Below are positions 9,326 through 15,384 of a DNA stretch of 23,265 bases, one piece after another (within the stretch, counting starts at the first letter, position 1; each line of letters begins with the position of its first letter). The position numbers and the translations under genes were made by a program. Source of the stretch: a virus. The notes beneath the pieces were generated by a model. That model worked only from the letters and a program-made list of their open reading frames with translations. It was not told the DNA's origin and made no database searches. The stretch is from the IMG/VR virus record IMGVR_UViG_3300035204_000589, positions 1-23,265 of that record; one strand, 5' to 3'.

Positions 9326-9730
9326 ATGCGAAACTTTATTGCGCTGGTGGCTTTGGGCTTGCTCATGGCCGCATCAAGTGTGCAGGCAGCGGATTGGTAT
9401 CAGGGGCCTGGCGAGACGGGGCGCGTCGTAACAACGCCGAGCCCAGGTCAGACGATCTACATTTCGACTGCCGGTGCTCCATCGTCGTTGGTGAGCGTGC
9501 GGCGCTGTCAACGCTGGACGATCACGGTGTTTGGCTCTGGCGCGAGCGTAATGCCGCAAGCGTGCTGGTCGAATGCTGATTGTGCAACGTCTGGTACGAA
9601 CGAGGACCTGATCGCCACTGCGCTCACGGGTGATACGACGAACAGGTTCATGTCTAGCATCGTTCCGTTCCAGTGGATTCGGCTGGATACGTCCAGCGTC
9701 GTGAACGTACAACTCGTATGTGGGTGGTAG
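9326..9730 (+). CDS. Small secreted protein of unknown function
   Basis: The product is 134 residues. ATG 9326 is preceded by a strong AAGGAGAG site at 9313-9320. Residues 1-21 form a clear Sec signal peptide (MRNFIALVALGLLMAASSVQA), with cleavage expected after VQA. The mature part is about 113 residues, beta-rich, with four cysteines that could form disulfides in the periplasm or outside the cell. It ends in 'WIRLDTSSVVNVQLVCGW', which resembles strands of small phage fibre or decoration domains. I do not recognise a family. It lies between the tail fibre and the fibre-like secreted protein, so a role at the cell surface or bound to the fibre is possible. A signal peptide is unusual for a virion protein assembled in the cytoplasm. 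Confidence 0.72.
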   Translation: MRNFIALVALGLLMAASSVQAADWYQGPGETGRVVTTPSPGQTIYISTAGAPSSLVSVRRCQRWTITVFGSGASVMPQACWSNADCATSGTNEDLIATALTGDTTNRFMSSIVPFQWIRLDTSSVVNVQLVCGW

Positions 9731-9732
9731 CC

Positions 9733-10593
9733 ATGAGATACCTTGCTCTTGCATCACTCGTTAGTTTGACCTTGGCGATGGCTGGTCCTGCAATTGCCGG
9801 GTCTACCGGCACAGTAATCGGCGGTGGTGGTGGTGGTGGCGATGTCGCGAACCCGATGACCTCGGACCTCGACGCAGGCAACAACGACATCACGAACGTG
9901 GGCGACGTATCGGCTGATTCGTTTACGAGCAGCGCGGACGATGGCTCGCGTGAGATGTCGCTGTCGGAGAACACTTCATACACATGCAGTGCGTCTACCG
10001 ACGAGTTCCGGCTTTACAACGAGGGCGACGTTCTCAAATACTGCGACGAAGGTGGTGAGTCGAATGTTGTGAGCCGCGTCCTGCTGGATACTGAGACAAC
10101 GACATCTGCTGTGAATGACATCACTGTTTCCTACGCAGACTGGCAGACAGAATACAGCGTGCTGGAACTGGAACTCATCGGCGTATGGTGTACTACCGAC
10201 GGCGAGGGGATGCGCGTCCGGTACGACAATAACGGCGTGGAAACAGCAGGCGATGCATACGTTGGCAAGACGTTTCATGATCCCGGCGTAGCCACCGAGA
10301 CCCTCGTAGAAGGGGCCGCACTGCGTACCGACACCACAGAGGAGATCGACGCAGCCGCAGCCTCTGGCGTTACCGGAACCGTCGTAGTGCGCTCACTTGG
10401 TACGGCTACCAATTCTGCCTTCAGGATGGTCGCCGACTGGGCCTATCTTGATTCTGTCGACGAGGCTATTACTGCCCAGCGCCTTTACGTCTCTGGCGAC
10501 GGCATGACATCGTTCGATGGCTTCTATCTGGATTGCACTGCCTCTAGCACGATCAACGGAACGGCGCGGATCTGGGGTTTGCAGACGTGGTAA
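9733..10593 (+). CDS. Secreted fibre-like protein sharing the tail fibre's C-terminal domain
   Basis: The product is 286 residues. The ATG at 9733 follows the previous stop by two bases; an ATG at 9718 is the alternative. Residues 1-22 are a typical Sec signal peptide (MRYLALASLVSLTLAMAGPA then IAG). A seven-glycine linker follows, then a 'NPMTSDLDAGNNDITNVGDV' segment that is common in phage fibre shafts. Residues 134-286 align by eye with residues 148-297 of the tail fibre at 8421-9314. Shared features are DW...Y followed by LEL.GV, 'GVTGTVVVRS' against 'GVNGSLTIHS', 'YLDSV' against 'YTDSV', 'GFYLD' against 'GFYVD', and the ends 'ARIWGL' against 'VRLWGM'. It looks like a fibre tip exported from the cell. 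It could be a decoy, a receptor blocker or an adhesin. A start downstream of the signal peptide, giving a cytoplasmic virion protein, is the alternative. Confidence 0.72.
   Translation: MRYLALASLVSLTLAMAGPAIAGSTGTVIGGGGGGGDVANPMTSDLDAGNNDITNVGDVSADSFTSSADDGSREMSLSENTSYTCSASTDEFRLYNEGDVLKYCDEGGESNVVSRVLLDTETTTSAVNDITVSYADWQTEYSVLELELIGVWCTTDGEGMRVRYDNNGVETAGDAYVGKTFHDPGVATETLVEGAALRTDTTEEIDAAAASGVTGTVVVRSLGTATNSAFRMVADWAYLDSVDEAITAQRLYVSGDGMTSFDGFYLDCTASSTINGTARIWGLQTW
9823..9840 (+). repeat. GGT triplet repeat coding a polyglycine linker
   Basis: Five GGT codons and one GGC in a row, next to another GGC, encode seven glycines directly after the signal peptide region of the fibre-like secreted protein. 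Changes in copy number would keep the frame and only alter linker length. Confidence 0.85.
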
Positions 10594-12266
10594 AGCGGCT
10601 CATAGCCGTCGCGTTACTGCTGTTCGCGCTACCCGCCTCAGCGGAAATTATCGTTGTCCATATCGGAGACGATGGTACGCGGGGGCGCATCTCTGCGTAT
10701 CGGGTCGCTGGAATAGACGTAGTCGCTGACTCGGGCGAGCACCTCACCACCACGAACCTCGATGCGATGGCTTCCAGCGGAATCCGATTCGATCATTTCC
10801 GATCCGAACCTCGCTGCTCGCAGACCCGCGCTGCATTGTTCACGGGCGGGAGTCCGCGCAGGCCGTACAACCTGACATCGCACAACACAGGACCGAATAA
10901 CGATACCAGCGTAACGATTGACCATGACCACCCATACAACCTGGTCCCGCAACTCAAGGCCGCAGGTTACAGCGTGGGTTTGGTCGGGAAGTTCCATTTA
11001 ACTAGCGAAGTTGACCTCGACAACAATCCGCACGACTACTTGATGGAGATGGGATTCGACTGGTTCGATGCGATCATCCCAGGGAACCCAAGCCAAGACC
11101 TCGGGCAAACGCATCAGCACACGTCGAACAATTGCTTCGGGCATAACCACTGGTGGGGCGTCGGCGAGGGCGGTGCGAAAACCCTCTACGGCGACGGCAG
11201 TGGCGGCAGTAGCGGCTACACGAACCTCGTCATCAAGGACTCGGTGGTCGCGAAGATCGGTACGATCGACTCGGCGTCGGAGAAGTGGGTGCTATTCGTC
11301 GGCTGGAGCGCGCCACATGGTCCGTGGGATGCAGGGTTGGCTGCTAACACATGCGACTACGACGACGATGGAACGCCGGAAGCGGCTCGCAATGACCGGC
11401 CCCCCGGAAGCGCAGCAACCAACGACATTGCCGTGTATAACGACGCTTTCGAGAAGATGGACGAATACATTGGCGACGTGAACGCGACTCTCGATCTCGC
11501 TGCTGGTGGCGATGCGGACACATCGGTCTTCTTCTTCGACAACGGTGCGCCGAGCGCAGGAGCAACGACGGAGTGCTACAACAGCAGGGGGATGAAGGGC
11601 ACGCCCTACCCATGCGGCACCGAGCCTGGGCTGTTGGTTCAGGGCGGCGCGAGCCCGCAGAACGGCATCGTCACGTCGCTGCTGACGGTGCCCGACATCT
11701 CGGCGACGTTGGTTGATCTCGCTGGCGGCACCTATCGCGGGCGTCCTGACGGCATCAGTTTCGCCGACTGCATCGACGGAACGACTGCACCGGGTAGCTG
11801 CCCAGAGCTGCGCGACGTGGCGTGCTCCACCCAGTGGGCTCCGATGGGTGGCAACACGGACGGCACAATCGCTCGCCAACCACTCGCTGCCGACGCAGCG
11901 GGGGAGTGGGACGACTGGAGCCCCGGCTGCGTCACTCGCAGTTGCGGAAGCAACGAGTACCTGCTTGCACGCGCTCACGATGTGGACGGCACGGACCCGA
12001 CGTTGTTCTGCGAGCACCTATACGAACGCACGTCTACCAGCGATTACCTCTCAACCTCGCCACTACTGGAGACGGACGGCGAGGACACGGGAATCCCGGT
12101 TACGTGTACCAGCGGCGCAGACAACCTGAACGATGGGAAGATCGCGCTCAGTGCGGCCCCGTCGAGCGATGCGGAGTGCGCCCTAAAGCTCTTGCAGCCC
12201 GCGCTTGACGGGATGAGCCACAACAACGGAGCGCACACGCCGCTGCTGCGTGGAGGCAGTTTCTGA
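10587..12266 (+). CDS. Secreted type I sulfatase (alkaline-phosphatase fold)
   Basis: The product is 559 residues, full family length. GTG 10587 overlaps the end of the previous gene. Residues 1-19 form a Sec signal peptide ending LPASA. Family motifs occur in order. They are the metal-binding Asp pair in 'VVHIGDDG' (residues 28-29), the active-site signature 'CSQTRAALFTG' with Cys77 as the residue normally oxidised to formylglycine, 'VGKFHL' (Lys135, His137), 'SAPHGPW' (His244), 'FFFDNG' (Asp318, Asn319) and Lys337 in 'RGMKGTPY', followed by 'PDISATLVDLAG'. Such enzymes hydrolyse sulfate esters, often on polysaccharides. Activity would need a host maturation enzyme, since none is in the window. 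The signature has Gln in place of the usual Pro/Ala at the third position. The substrate is unknown. Sulfated capsule, exopolysaccharide or lipopolysaccharide of the host is an inference. A sulfatase in a phage late operon is unusual. Confidence 0.87.
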   Translation: MVKRLIAVALLLFALPASAEIIVVHIGDDGTRGRISAYRVAGIDVVADSGEHLTTTNLDAMASSGIRFDHFRSEPRCSQTRAALFTGGSPRRPYNLTSHNTGPNNDTSVTIDHDHPYNLVPQLKAAGYSVGLVGKFHLTSEVDLDNNPHDYLMEMGFDWFDAIIPGNPSQDLGQTHQHTSNNCFGHNHWWGVGEGGAKTLYGDGSGGSSGYTNLVIKDSVVAKIGTIDSASEKWVLFVGWSAPHGPWDAGLAANTCDYDDDGTPEAARNDRPPGSAATNDIAVYNDAFEKMDEYIGDVNATLDLAAGGDADTSVFFFDNGAPSAGATTECYNSRGMKGTPYPCGTEPGLLVQGGASPQNGIVTSLLTVPDISATLVDLAGGTYRGRPDGISFADCIDGTTAPGSCPELRDVACSTQWAPMGGNTDGTIARQPLAADAAGEWDDWSPGCVTRSCGSNEYLLARAHDVDGTDPTLFCEHLYERTSTSDYLSTSPLLETDGEDTGIPVTCTSGADNLNDGKIALSAAPSSDAECALKLLQPALDGMSHNNGAHTPLLRGGSF

Positions 12267-12418
12267 TGACTCGCCGCGAACTCTTCCTGCTTTGGCTCGC
12301 ACTGCTCGTTATCGGCTTGTGTCTTGCGGTAGCGGGTGCGGGGCGCGGCAATTCTTTTTTCAAAGGAGAACAGCATGGAATCGAAAAGCAAGTGGGAGAG
12401 CAAGACGCTCTGGGCTAA
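12266..12418 (+). CDS. Single-helix small membrane protein overlapping the holin gene
   Basis: The product is 50 residues. ATG 12266 overlaps the sulfatase stop as TGATG, and GGAGG lies about 9 bases upstream. The N-terminal part is 'MTRRELFLLWLALLVIGLCL', one transmembrane helix with positive charges before it. A polar tail follows, whose codons overlap the holin start in another frame. It could be a second holin, an antiholin or a spanin part. No family is recognised. The tail may be partly incidental because it lies over the holin ribosome-binding site. Confidence 0.5.
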   Translation: MTRRELFLLWLALLVIGLCLAVAGAGRGNSFFKGEQHGIEKQVGEQDALG

Positions 12419-12560
12419 CGCGATTGGTGGAGCGGCCCTGCTGGGGACAGCCGCAGGATTCGATGTGTTCGAGTCTGGGCAACAGGAGGCCCTGGTAGGC
12501 GGCATCATGGTCATCATTAACATCATCTTGCGCTTCTTGACGAAGACCGCACTCGCGTAA
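12375..12560 (+). CDS. Holin-like small membrane protein
   Basis: The product is 61 residues. ATG 12375 is preceded by an AAAGGAG site (12362-12368). After a short charged start (MESKSKWESKTLWAN) there are two hydrophobic stretches, about residues 13-31 (with many Gly/Ala) and 40-56 (LVGGIMVIINIILRF). A short basic end follows. This is the layout of small two-helix phage holins with a 'KT.W.N....' N-terminus and a 'VNIILRF.TK' C-terminus, which form pores in the inner membrane at lysis. The position after the tail genes and among other small membrane proteins fits a lysis cassette. No endolysin gene is next to it; the nearest candidate peptidase is at 22637-22942. Confidence 0.72.
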   Translation: MESKSKWESKTLWANAIGGAALLGTAAGFDVFESGQQEALVGGIMVIINIILRFLTKTALA

Positions 12561-12562
12561 TC

Positions 12563-12856
12563 GTGGCTGGCGGCGACGAGCACAAATTCCTTGGCTGGAT
12601 GGGCGACGCATGGCCAGGGCTCGCGGCGTTCGTGGCTTTCTGCGTGGGGCGAGGTGATATGAATCGGCGGGTCGCGCACAACGAAAAGGAAGTGTCTCGC
12701 GTCGAAGGGGATCTCCACAAGTCGCGCGACCACGATGCTGAGTTTCGTCGCCAGACACGGGCAAAGCTCGACGAGATCGAGGGCTCTGTTTCGGAGATCA
12801 AGGCCGATGTCGCAGTGCTGCTCGATCGCGTGCCACAGCGCAATGATCCAGCCTGA
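12563..12856 (+). CDS. Membrane-anchored coiled-coil protein
   Basis: The product is 97 residues. The GTG at 12563 follows the holin stop by two bases but has no good ribosome-binding site; ATG 12599 is an alternative start. There is one hydrophobic segment (about residues 17-30, WPGLAAFVAFCVG). A long charged helix with heptad-like spacing follows (EKEVSRVEGDLHKSRD, AKLDEIEGSVSEIKADVAVL). A membrane helix plus a coiled coil downstream of a holin resembles phage inner-membrane spanin subunits or the small holin-associated proteins found in many phages. Topology and function are inferred. The stop overlaps the next start as TGATG. Confidence 0.55.
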   Translation: MAGGDEHKFLGWMGDAWPGLAAFVAFCVGRGDMNRRVAHNEKEVSRVEGDLHKSRDHDAEFRRQTRAKLDEIEGSVSEIKADVAVLLDRVPQRNDPA

Positions 12857-13230
12857 TGCCAGAGAAGGTGGTCTACTGGGCACCGCCCGACGACTTGCGG
12901 GTCGAGGTCCGGTTCTACGTCACCGATTACGACGCGAACCCGATGAGATGGAACGCGATCACGCCGTTCGATGTAGGCGAGACTCCGCTACCCCCGGCGT
13001 GCTTGGACCCGGTGCCTCCACTATTCTGCGAGACTCACGGCACGTGGAACTTCGGAACCATCGTGGTGCCCGAAGAACCGTATGCGTTTCACGCGGTACG
13101 CGAGGATCAACATACCGGCTGGACGAGCCTGCAAAGCAACGTGGTACTGGTGCCTGAGCCTGCAACAACGCTTGCGCTGCTGTTCGGTTGCCTGCTCGCT
13201 TACGGTTTCAAACAAAGGAGATCTACATGA
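12856..13230 (+). CDS. Protein with a PEP-CTERM-like C-terminal sorting signal
   Basis: The product is 124 residues. ATG 12856 overlaps the previous stop. Residues 1-95 look like a single beta-sandwich-type domain with two cysteines and no enzyme motif. The C-terminus reads 'VPEPATTLALLFGCLLAYGF' followed by KQRRST: a Val-Pro-Glu-Pro motif at residues 99-102, a hydrophobic helix, then a basic tail. This is the layout of the PEP-CTERM signal that exosortase recognises in bacteria with complex extracellular polymers. The protein has no N-terminal signal peptide that I can see, which PEP-CTERM proteins normally need. The tail may therefore act only as a membrane anchor, or export may occur by another route. 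It sits between membrane-protein genes of the lysis region. Confidence 0.62.
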   Translation: MPEKVVYWAPPDDLRVEVRFYVTDYDANPMRWNAITPFDVGETPLPPACLDPVPPLFCETHGTWNFGTIVVPEEPYAFHAVREDQHTGWTSLQSNVVLVPEPATTLALLFGCLLAYGFKQRRST

Positions 13231-13538
13231 AGCTCAGAACTCGACTCTACGATGCGGGGATGCTGTTCCTCGTTTGCTTGCTTTGCGTATTCCTGGGCAC
13301 GGCGTGCGCGTGGAGCGTGGGCAAAAAAGGCATTCAGGCTTCTGCTGGGATTGCCCGCGCCGACGCGGTAAATGAAGTCGAGTCTGAGGGATTCTCCGAG
13401 GGCGGCGTGGAGGTCGCGAGCGAGACGGTCAGGATACTCGGGGACTTGGCTATCGCCGTGCTTCGGATGCCGTTCATGGCCCTACAGGGGGCCGCTGACG
13501 GTGCGCTTCAGCCGCTCGACGAGCGCATCGACGAGTGA
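13227..13538 (+). CDS. Small membrane-anchored or lipoprotein-like protein
   Basis: The product is 103 residues. ATG 13227 has AAAGGAG at 13214-13220 and overlaps the previous stop as ATGA. Residues 11-28 are hydrophobic (GMLFLVCLLCVFLGTACA). The end 'LGTAC' is a poor but possible lipobox with Cys27 as the lipidated residue. The rest is acidic and helical with a second weakly hydrophobic stretch (LGDLAIAVLRMPFMAL). A lipoprotein next to a helix plus coiled-coil protein would fit an outer/inner spanin pair, but the sequence is not Pro-rich as many outer spanins are. No family is recognised. Confidence 0.55.
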   Translation: MKLRTRLYDAGMLFLVCLLCVFLGTACAWSVGKKGIQASAGIARADAVNEVESEGFSEGGVEVASETVRILGDLAIAVLRMPFMALQGAADGALQPLDERIDE

Positions 13539-13705
13539 CGCAGGCGCAGCAGATCCTCGCTGGGTTGGCTGCTGCCGCTGCGTTGGTGCAGGGGATCGAC
13601 AATGTGGTGCGTGCGCTCAGCCCGCCGCAGGTGGACGGGCCTTCGTGCGCGGCGACGATCGAGGCTTTGAGCGTTTCGCTTTCGATGTGTGCTCGGTGCG
13701 ACTAG
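13535..13705 (+). CDS. Short ORF at the end of the rightward late operon
   Basis: The product is 56 residues. GTG 13535 overlaps the previous stop as GTGA, the coupling used throughout this window, but no clear ribosome-binding site is present. It has an Ala-rich hydrophobic stretch (ILAGLAAAAALVQGI) and three cysteines near the C-terminus. Its last 89 bases overlap the leftward gene at 13617-13832 on the other strand. It may be the last late gene or simply an open frame. Confidence 0.35.
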   Translation: MTQAQQILAGLAAAAALVQGIDNVVRALSPPQVDGPSCAATIEALSVSLSMCARCD

Positions 13706-13832
13706 CGTCACCATCTGCGTAGTACGGGCAGGTCGACCACTCTTCGATCGGCGGGCACGGGCACTCGAAGACGTGCATCTCATGGTCCGTACACCAGAAC
13801 TCGTCGCACGCGCTACACGGCACCCAGGTCAC
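13617..13832 (-). CDS. Small cysteine-rich zinc-ribbon-like phage protein
   Basis: The product is 71 residues. GTG at 13832 overlaps the stop of the upstream gene as GTGA. The first half carries 'VPCSACDEFWCTDHEMHVFE', then CPCPPIEEW and CPYY: many Cys and His residues in pairs, consistent with binding one or two zinc ions. Small phage proteins with the same 'C..C..FWC..H' and 'CPCPPIEEW' pattern are common in non-structural gene clusters and have no known function. The last 25 or so residues are Lys/Arg/Ser/Pro-rich and probably disordered. The 3' end runs into the convergent rightward ORF. A start further upstream would only read the neighbour in another frame. Confidence 0.55.
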   Translation of the reverse strand: MTWVPCSACDEFWCTDHEMHVFECPCPPIEEWSTCPYYADGDASRTEHTSKAKRSKPRSSPRTKARPPAAG

Positions 13833-14092
13833 TTCAGCATCTTCTCGTTCTGCACCACTCGATTCCGCATGATCTGAAGCTCTTCCCTTAGCTTCTCGTT
13901 TTCCTTTGCGAGTTCGCCGTGGGTGCTCATGGCGAGGGCTTTCCAGTGTTTCACTTCGTCCACTAACTCGCTGATATCGGCGACCGCATCGTTGTTGCCA
14001 CATGAGCAGGGGGATAGGTCGCACCCGACAGCATGGCGTCGTAGAACCAAGTGCTGAAGGGCTCGTAGGCCGCCTGCATATTCTCCGCTCAC
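13829..14092 (-). CDS. Small coiled-coil protein, unknown function
   Basis: The product is 87 residues. I chose GTG 14092 because a GGAGGGGGAG site lies just upstream and the start overlaps the previous stop as GTGA. An ATG at 14182 would only add residues read out of frame from the neighbour. The N-terminus has 'GCDLSPCSCGN', a possible metal site. The C-terminal half is a charged helix with heptad spacing (ELAKENEKLREELQIMRNRV). It belongs to the run of small leftward genes that carry Cys clusters plus coiled coils. Function unknown. Confidence 0.55.
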   Translation of the reverse strand: MSGEYAGGLRALQHLVLRRHAVGCDLSPCSCGNNDAVADISELVDEVKHWKALAMSTHGELAKENEKLREELQIMRNRVVQNEKMLK

Positions 14093-14523
14093 GGCTCCCC
14101 CTCCATCAGCTCGCGGAGCTTGGCCCACCAATGATCCCCACAGCACGCGCCCGACCCGCAGCGGCACTGATCCATGTTCCATCCCCCCACGAACTCGCGG
14201 ACGCGGTGGAGGGTGGCCTCGGCTTTCCGCAGCCTTTCCATCAGCTTGCTTTCTTCGTTGCCAAGAAACTCGATGTGCTCTTCTGCTTCGCGCAGCCGCT
14301 CGACTATGCGCTCGAAGGCTTCGAGATGTCTGCTGAGTGGTTCTTCGTAGTCACGCAGGCATTGCCGCACCATCCCCACATCCCGATCGAGTTCACTCTG
14401 CTCGGGCTCGCAGCTCAATGCTGCGATGCCAACAGGGCACTCGACATCGTGAACATCCATCCAGGCTCCATCCGTACCGCGTACCGGACGGCATCCCCGC
14501 AAGCATTCACTCTTCTCGCTCAT
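14089..14523 (-). CDS. Coiled-coil protein with terminal cysteine clusters
   Basis: The product is 144 residues. ATG 14523 is preceded by AAGGAGAG. The N-terminus has Cys7, Cys11 and a 'DVHDVECPVG' segment. Residues 45-110 form a long charged helix with heptad spacing (ERIVERLREAEEHIEFL, EESKLMERLRKAEATL). The C-terminus has 'CRCGSGACCGDHWW', then 'AKLRELMEGE', an ending seen in many small phage coiled-coil proteins. A zinc-binding end on a coiled coil suggests protein or nucleic acid binding. Function unknown. It overlaps the upstream gene by 17 bases. Confidence 0.58.
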   Translation of the reverse strand: MSEKSECLRGCRPVRGTDGAWMDVHDVECPVGIAALSCEPEQSELDRDVGMVRQCLRDYEEPLSRHLEAFERIVERLREAEEHIEFLGNEESKLMERLRKAEATLHRVREFVGGWNMDQCRCGSGACCGDHWWAKLRELMEGEP

Positions 14524-14785
14524 CGCTCTCTCCTTCGACCGGCTCATACGTGGCCTCGAAAATGTCGGGCTTGCAGGGGTAGAACTCGCCTGCCACACCC
14601 TTGATGATCCAATCTCCGGGGCTCGCAGTAACTTCGCCTTCGAGGGTCTGGATTACGAGGAGCGGCGCACCTTGCAGGTCACGTCCTACTCGCTTGTTGC
14701 AGGCTACGAAGTTGTAGACCTGATCCTTCGTTGCCTCTGTGAACTGCGCCGCCTCGATCACAACCGGCTTCTTACGGAACTTCAT
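14507..14785 (-). CDS. Conserved phage protein of unknown function (PGDWIIKGVAGEF type)
   Basis: The product is 92 residues. ATG 14785 has a GGGGGAGGG site upstream. It begins 'MKFRKKPVVIEAAQF' and contains 'SPGDWIIKGVAGEFYPCKPD' followed by IFEATYE. Both are hallmarks of a small protein found in many unrelated tailed phages, normally among early or accessory genes. No function is established to my knowledge. The fold is probably a compact beta-rich domain. It lies within the leftward operon and overlaps its neighbours on both sides (4 bases upstream, 17 downstream). Confidence 0.75.
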   Translation of the reverse strand: MKFRKKPVVIEAAQFTEATKDQVYNFVACNKRVGRDLQGAPLLVIQTLEGEVTASPGDWIIKGVAGEFYPCKPDIFEATYEPVEGESDEREE

Positions 14786-15384
14786 CCCTCCCCCTCTGCC
14801 GCTGACATGGCGGCGTCGATGGCTTGGCGCAGTGTCTCGCCCTCATAGCATGGATTGATGAACCACCGGCAGCCATCTTGCGGGTCATCGGTAATGTCGC
14901 AGACTTCGCCTGTCGCACCGTGTTCGTCCAACCAATCCAACCTCCGCGAATCCGCCCGCGCCTCTTCGAGCTGGGCTTCGAGGGTGGCTTTCTCCTCCTC
15001 GGCCTGCGCCAGCGGTACAAAATCGCATGGCCCCATGTCTGTCTGGATGGATACCAACCGCTGCCGCTTGCTTTCTGCGAGCTTCGCTTCCGCCGCCTCG
15101 GCCCAGGCGATGGCTTCTTGTAGCTCCCGCTCCACTTCGTCGAGGGCTTGGAGGGTGCGATGTCGCAAGTCGAAGTTGTGCTGTTCATTCGTTGGCATCT
15201 TGTTTACGAGGCCGCGCAAACGCTCCACCGCACTCGGGGTCTGGTCAGTCATCACTTCGTCGAGGGCTTGGCGTATCAGCATGGGGTCGTTCTCCGGGTA
15301 GGTGATCCAGTGGTCGTCAAGTCCTTCGTTGACTGCACGCCGCAGCCGCTCCACGGCGCTCTCGATGTCGGGCGGGTTAGTCAC
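14782..15384 (-). CDS. Helical protein with an internal duplication and a C-terminal phage domain
   Basis: The product is 200 residues. GTG 15384 is supported by GGAGGCG 8 bases upstream and by its overlap with the previous stop; longer starts only read the neighbour out of frame. Residues 9-44 and 51-84 are two copies of one unit: 'SAVERLRRAVNEGL' to 'RQALDEV', and 'SAVERLRGLVNKMP' to 'LQALDEV'. A coiled-coil region follows (residues 85-147, Ala/Glu-rich). The C-terminal domain has 'ADSRRLDWLDEHGA' to 'LRQAIDAAMSA', a module common at the end of small phage proteins. Function unknown. The duplication is also visible as a 19-base exact repeat in the DNA. Confidence 0.62.
   Translation of the reverse strand: MTNPPDIESAVERLRRAVNEGLDDHWITYPENDPMLIRQALDEVMTDQTPSAVERLRGLVNKMPTNEQHNFDLRHRTLQALDEVERELQEAIAWAEAAEAKLAESKRQRLVSIQTDMGPCDFVPLAQAEEEKATLEAQLEEARADSRRLDWLDEHGATGEVCDITDDPQDGCRWFINPCYEGETLRQAIDAAMSAAEGEG
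15133..15271. repeat. Pair of 19-bp direct repeats, 120 bp apart
   Basis: CACTTCGTCGAGGGCTTGG occurs at 15133-15151 and again at 15253-15271 on the plus strand. Both copies encode the Gln-Ala-Leu-Asp-Glu-Val end of the duplicated unit in the leftward gene at 14782-15384. Related shorter copies of CGTCGAGGG occur in neighbouring genes where LD or LDA motifs are coded. Confidence 0.85.

Noticed and set aside
11292-12017. 241-residue open frame on the minus strand opposite the sulfatase
   Set aside because: The sulfatase frame shows conserved motifs throughout. The antisense product has none and no plausible start context.
12352-12360. T-run that could be a transcription terminator
   Set aside because: There is no clean GC stem-loop directly before it. 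It lies within the coding overlap just before the holin ribosome-binding site, so it is unlikely to stop transcription.
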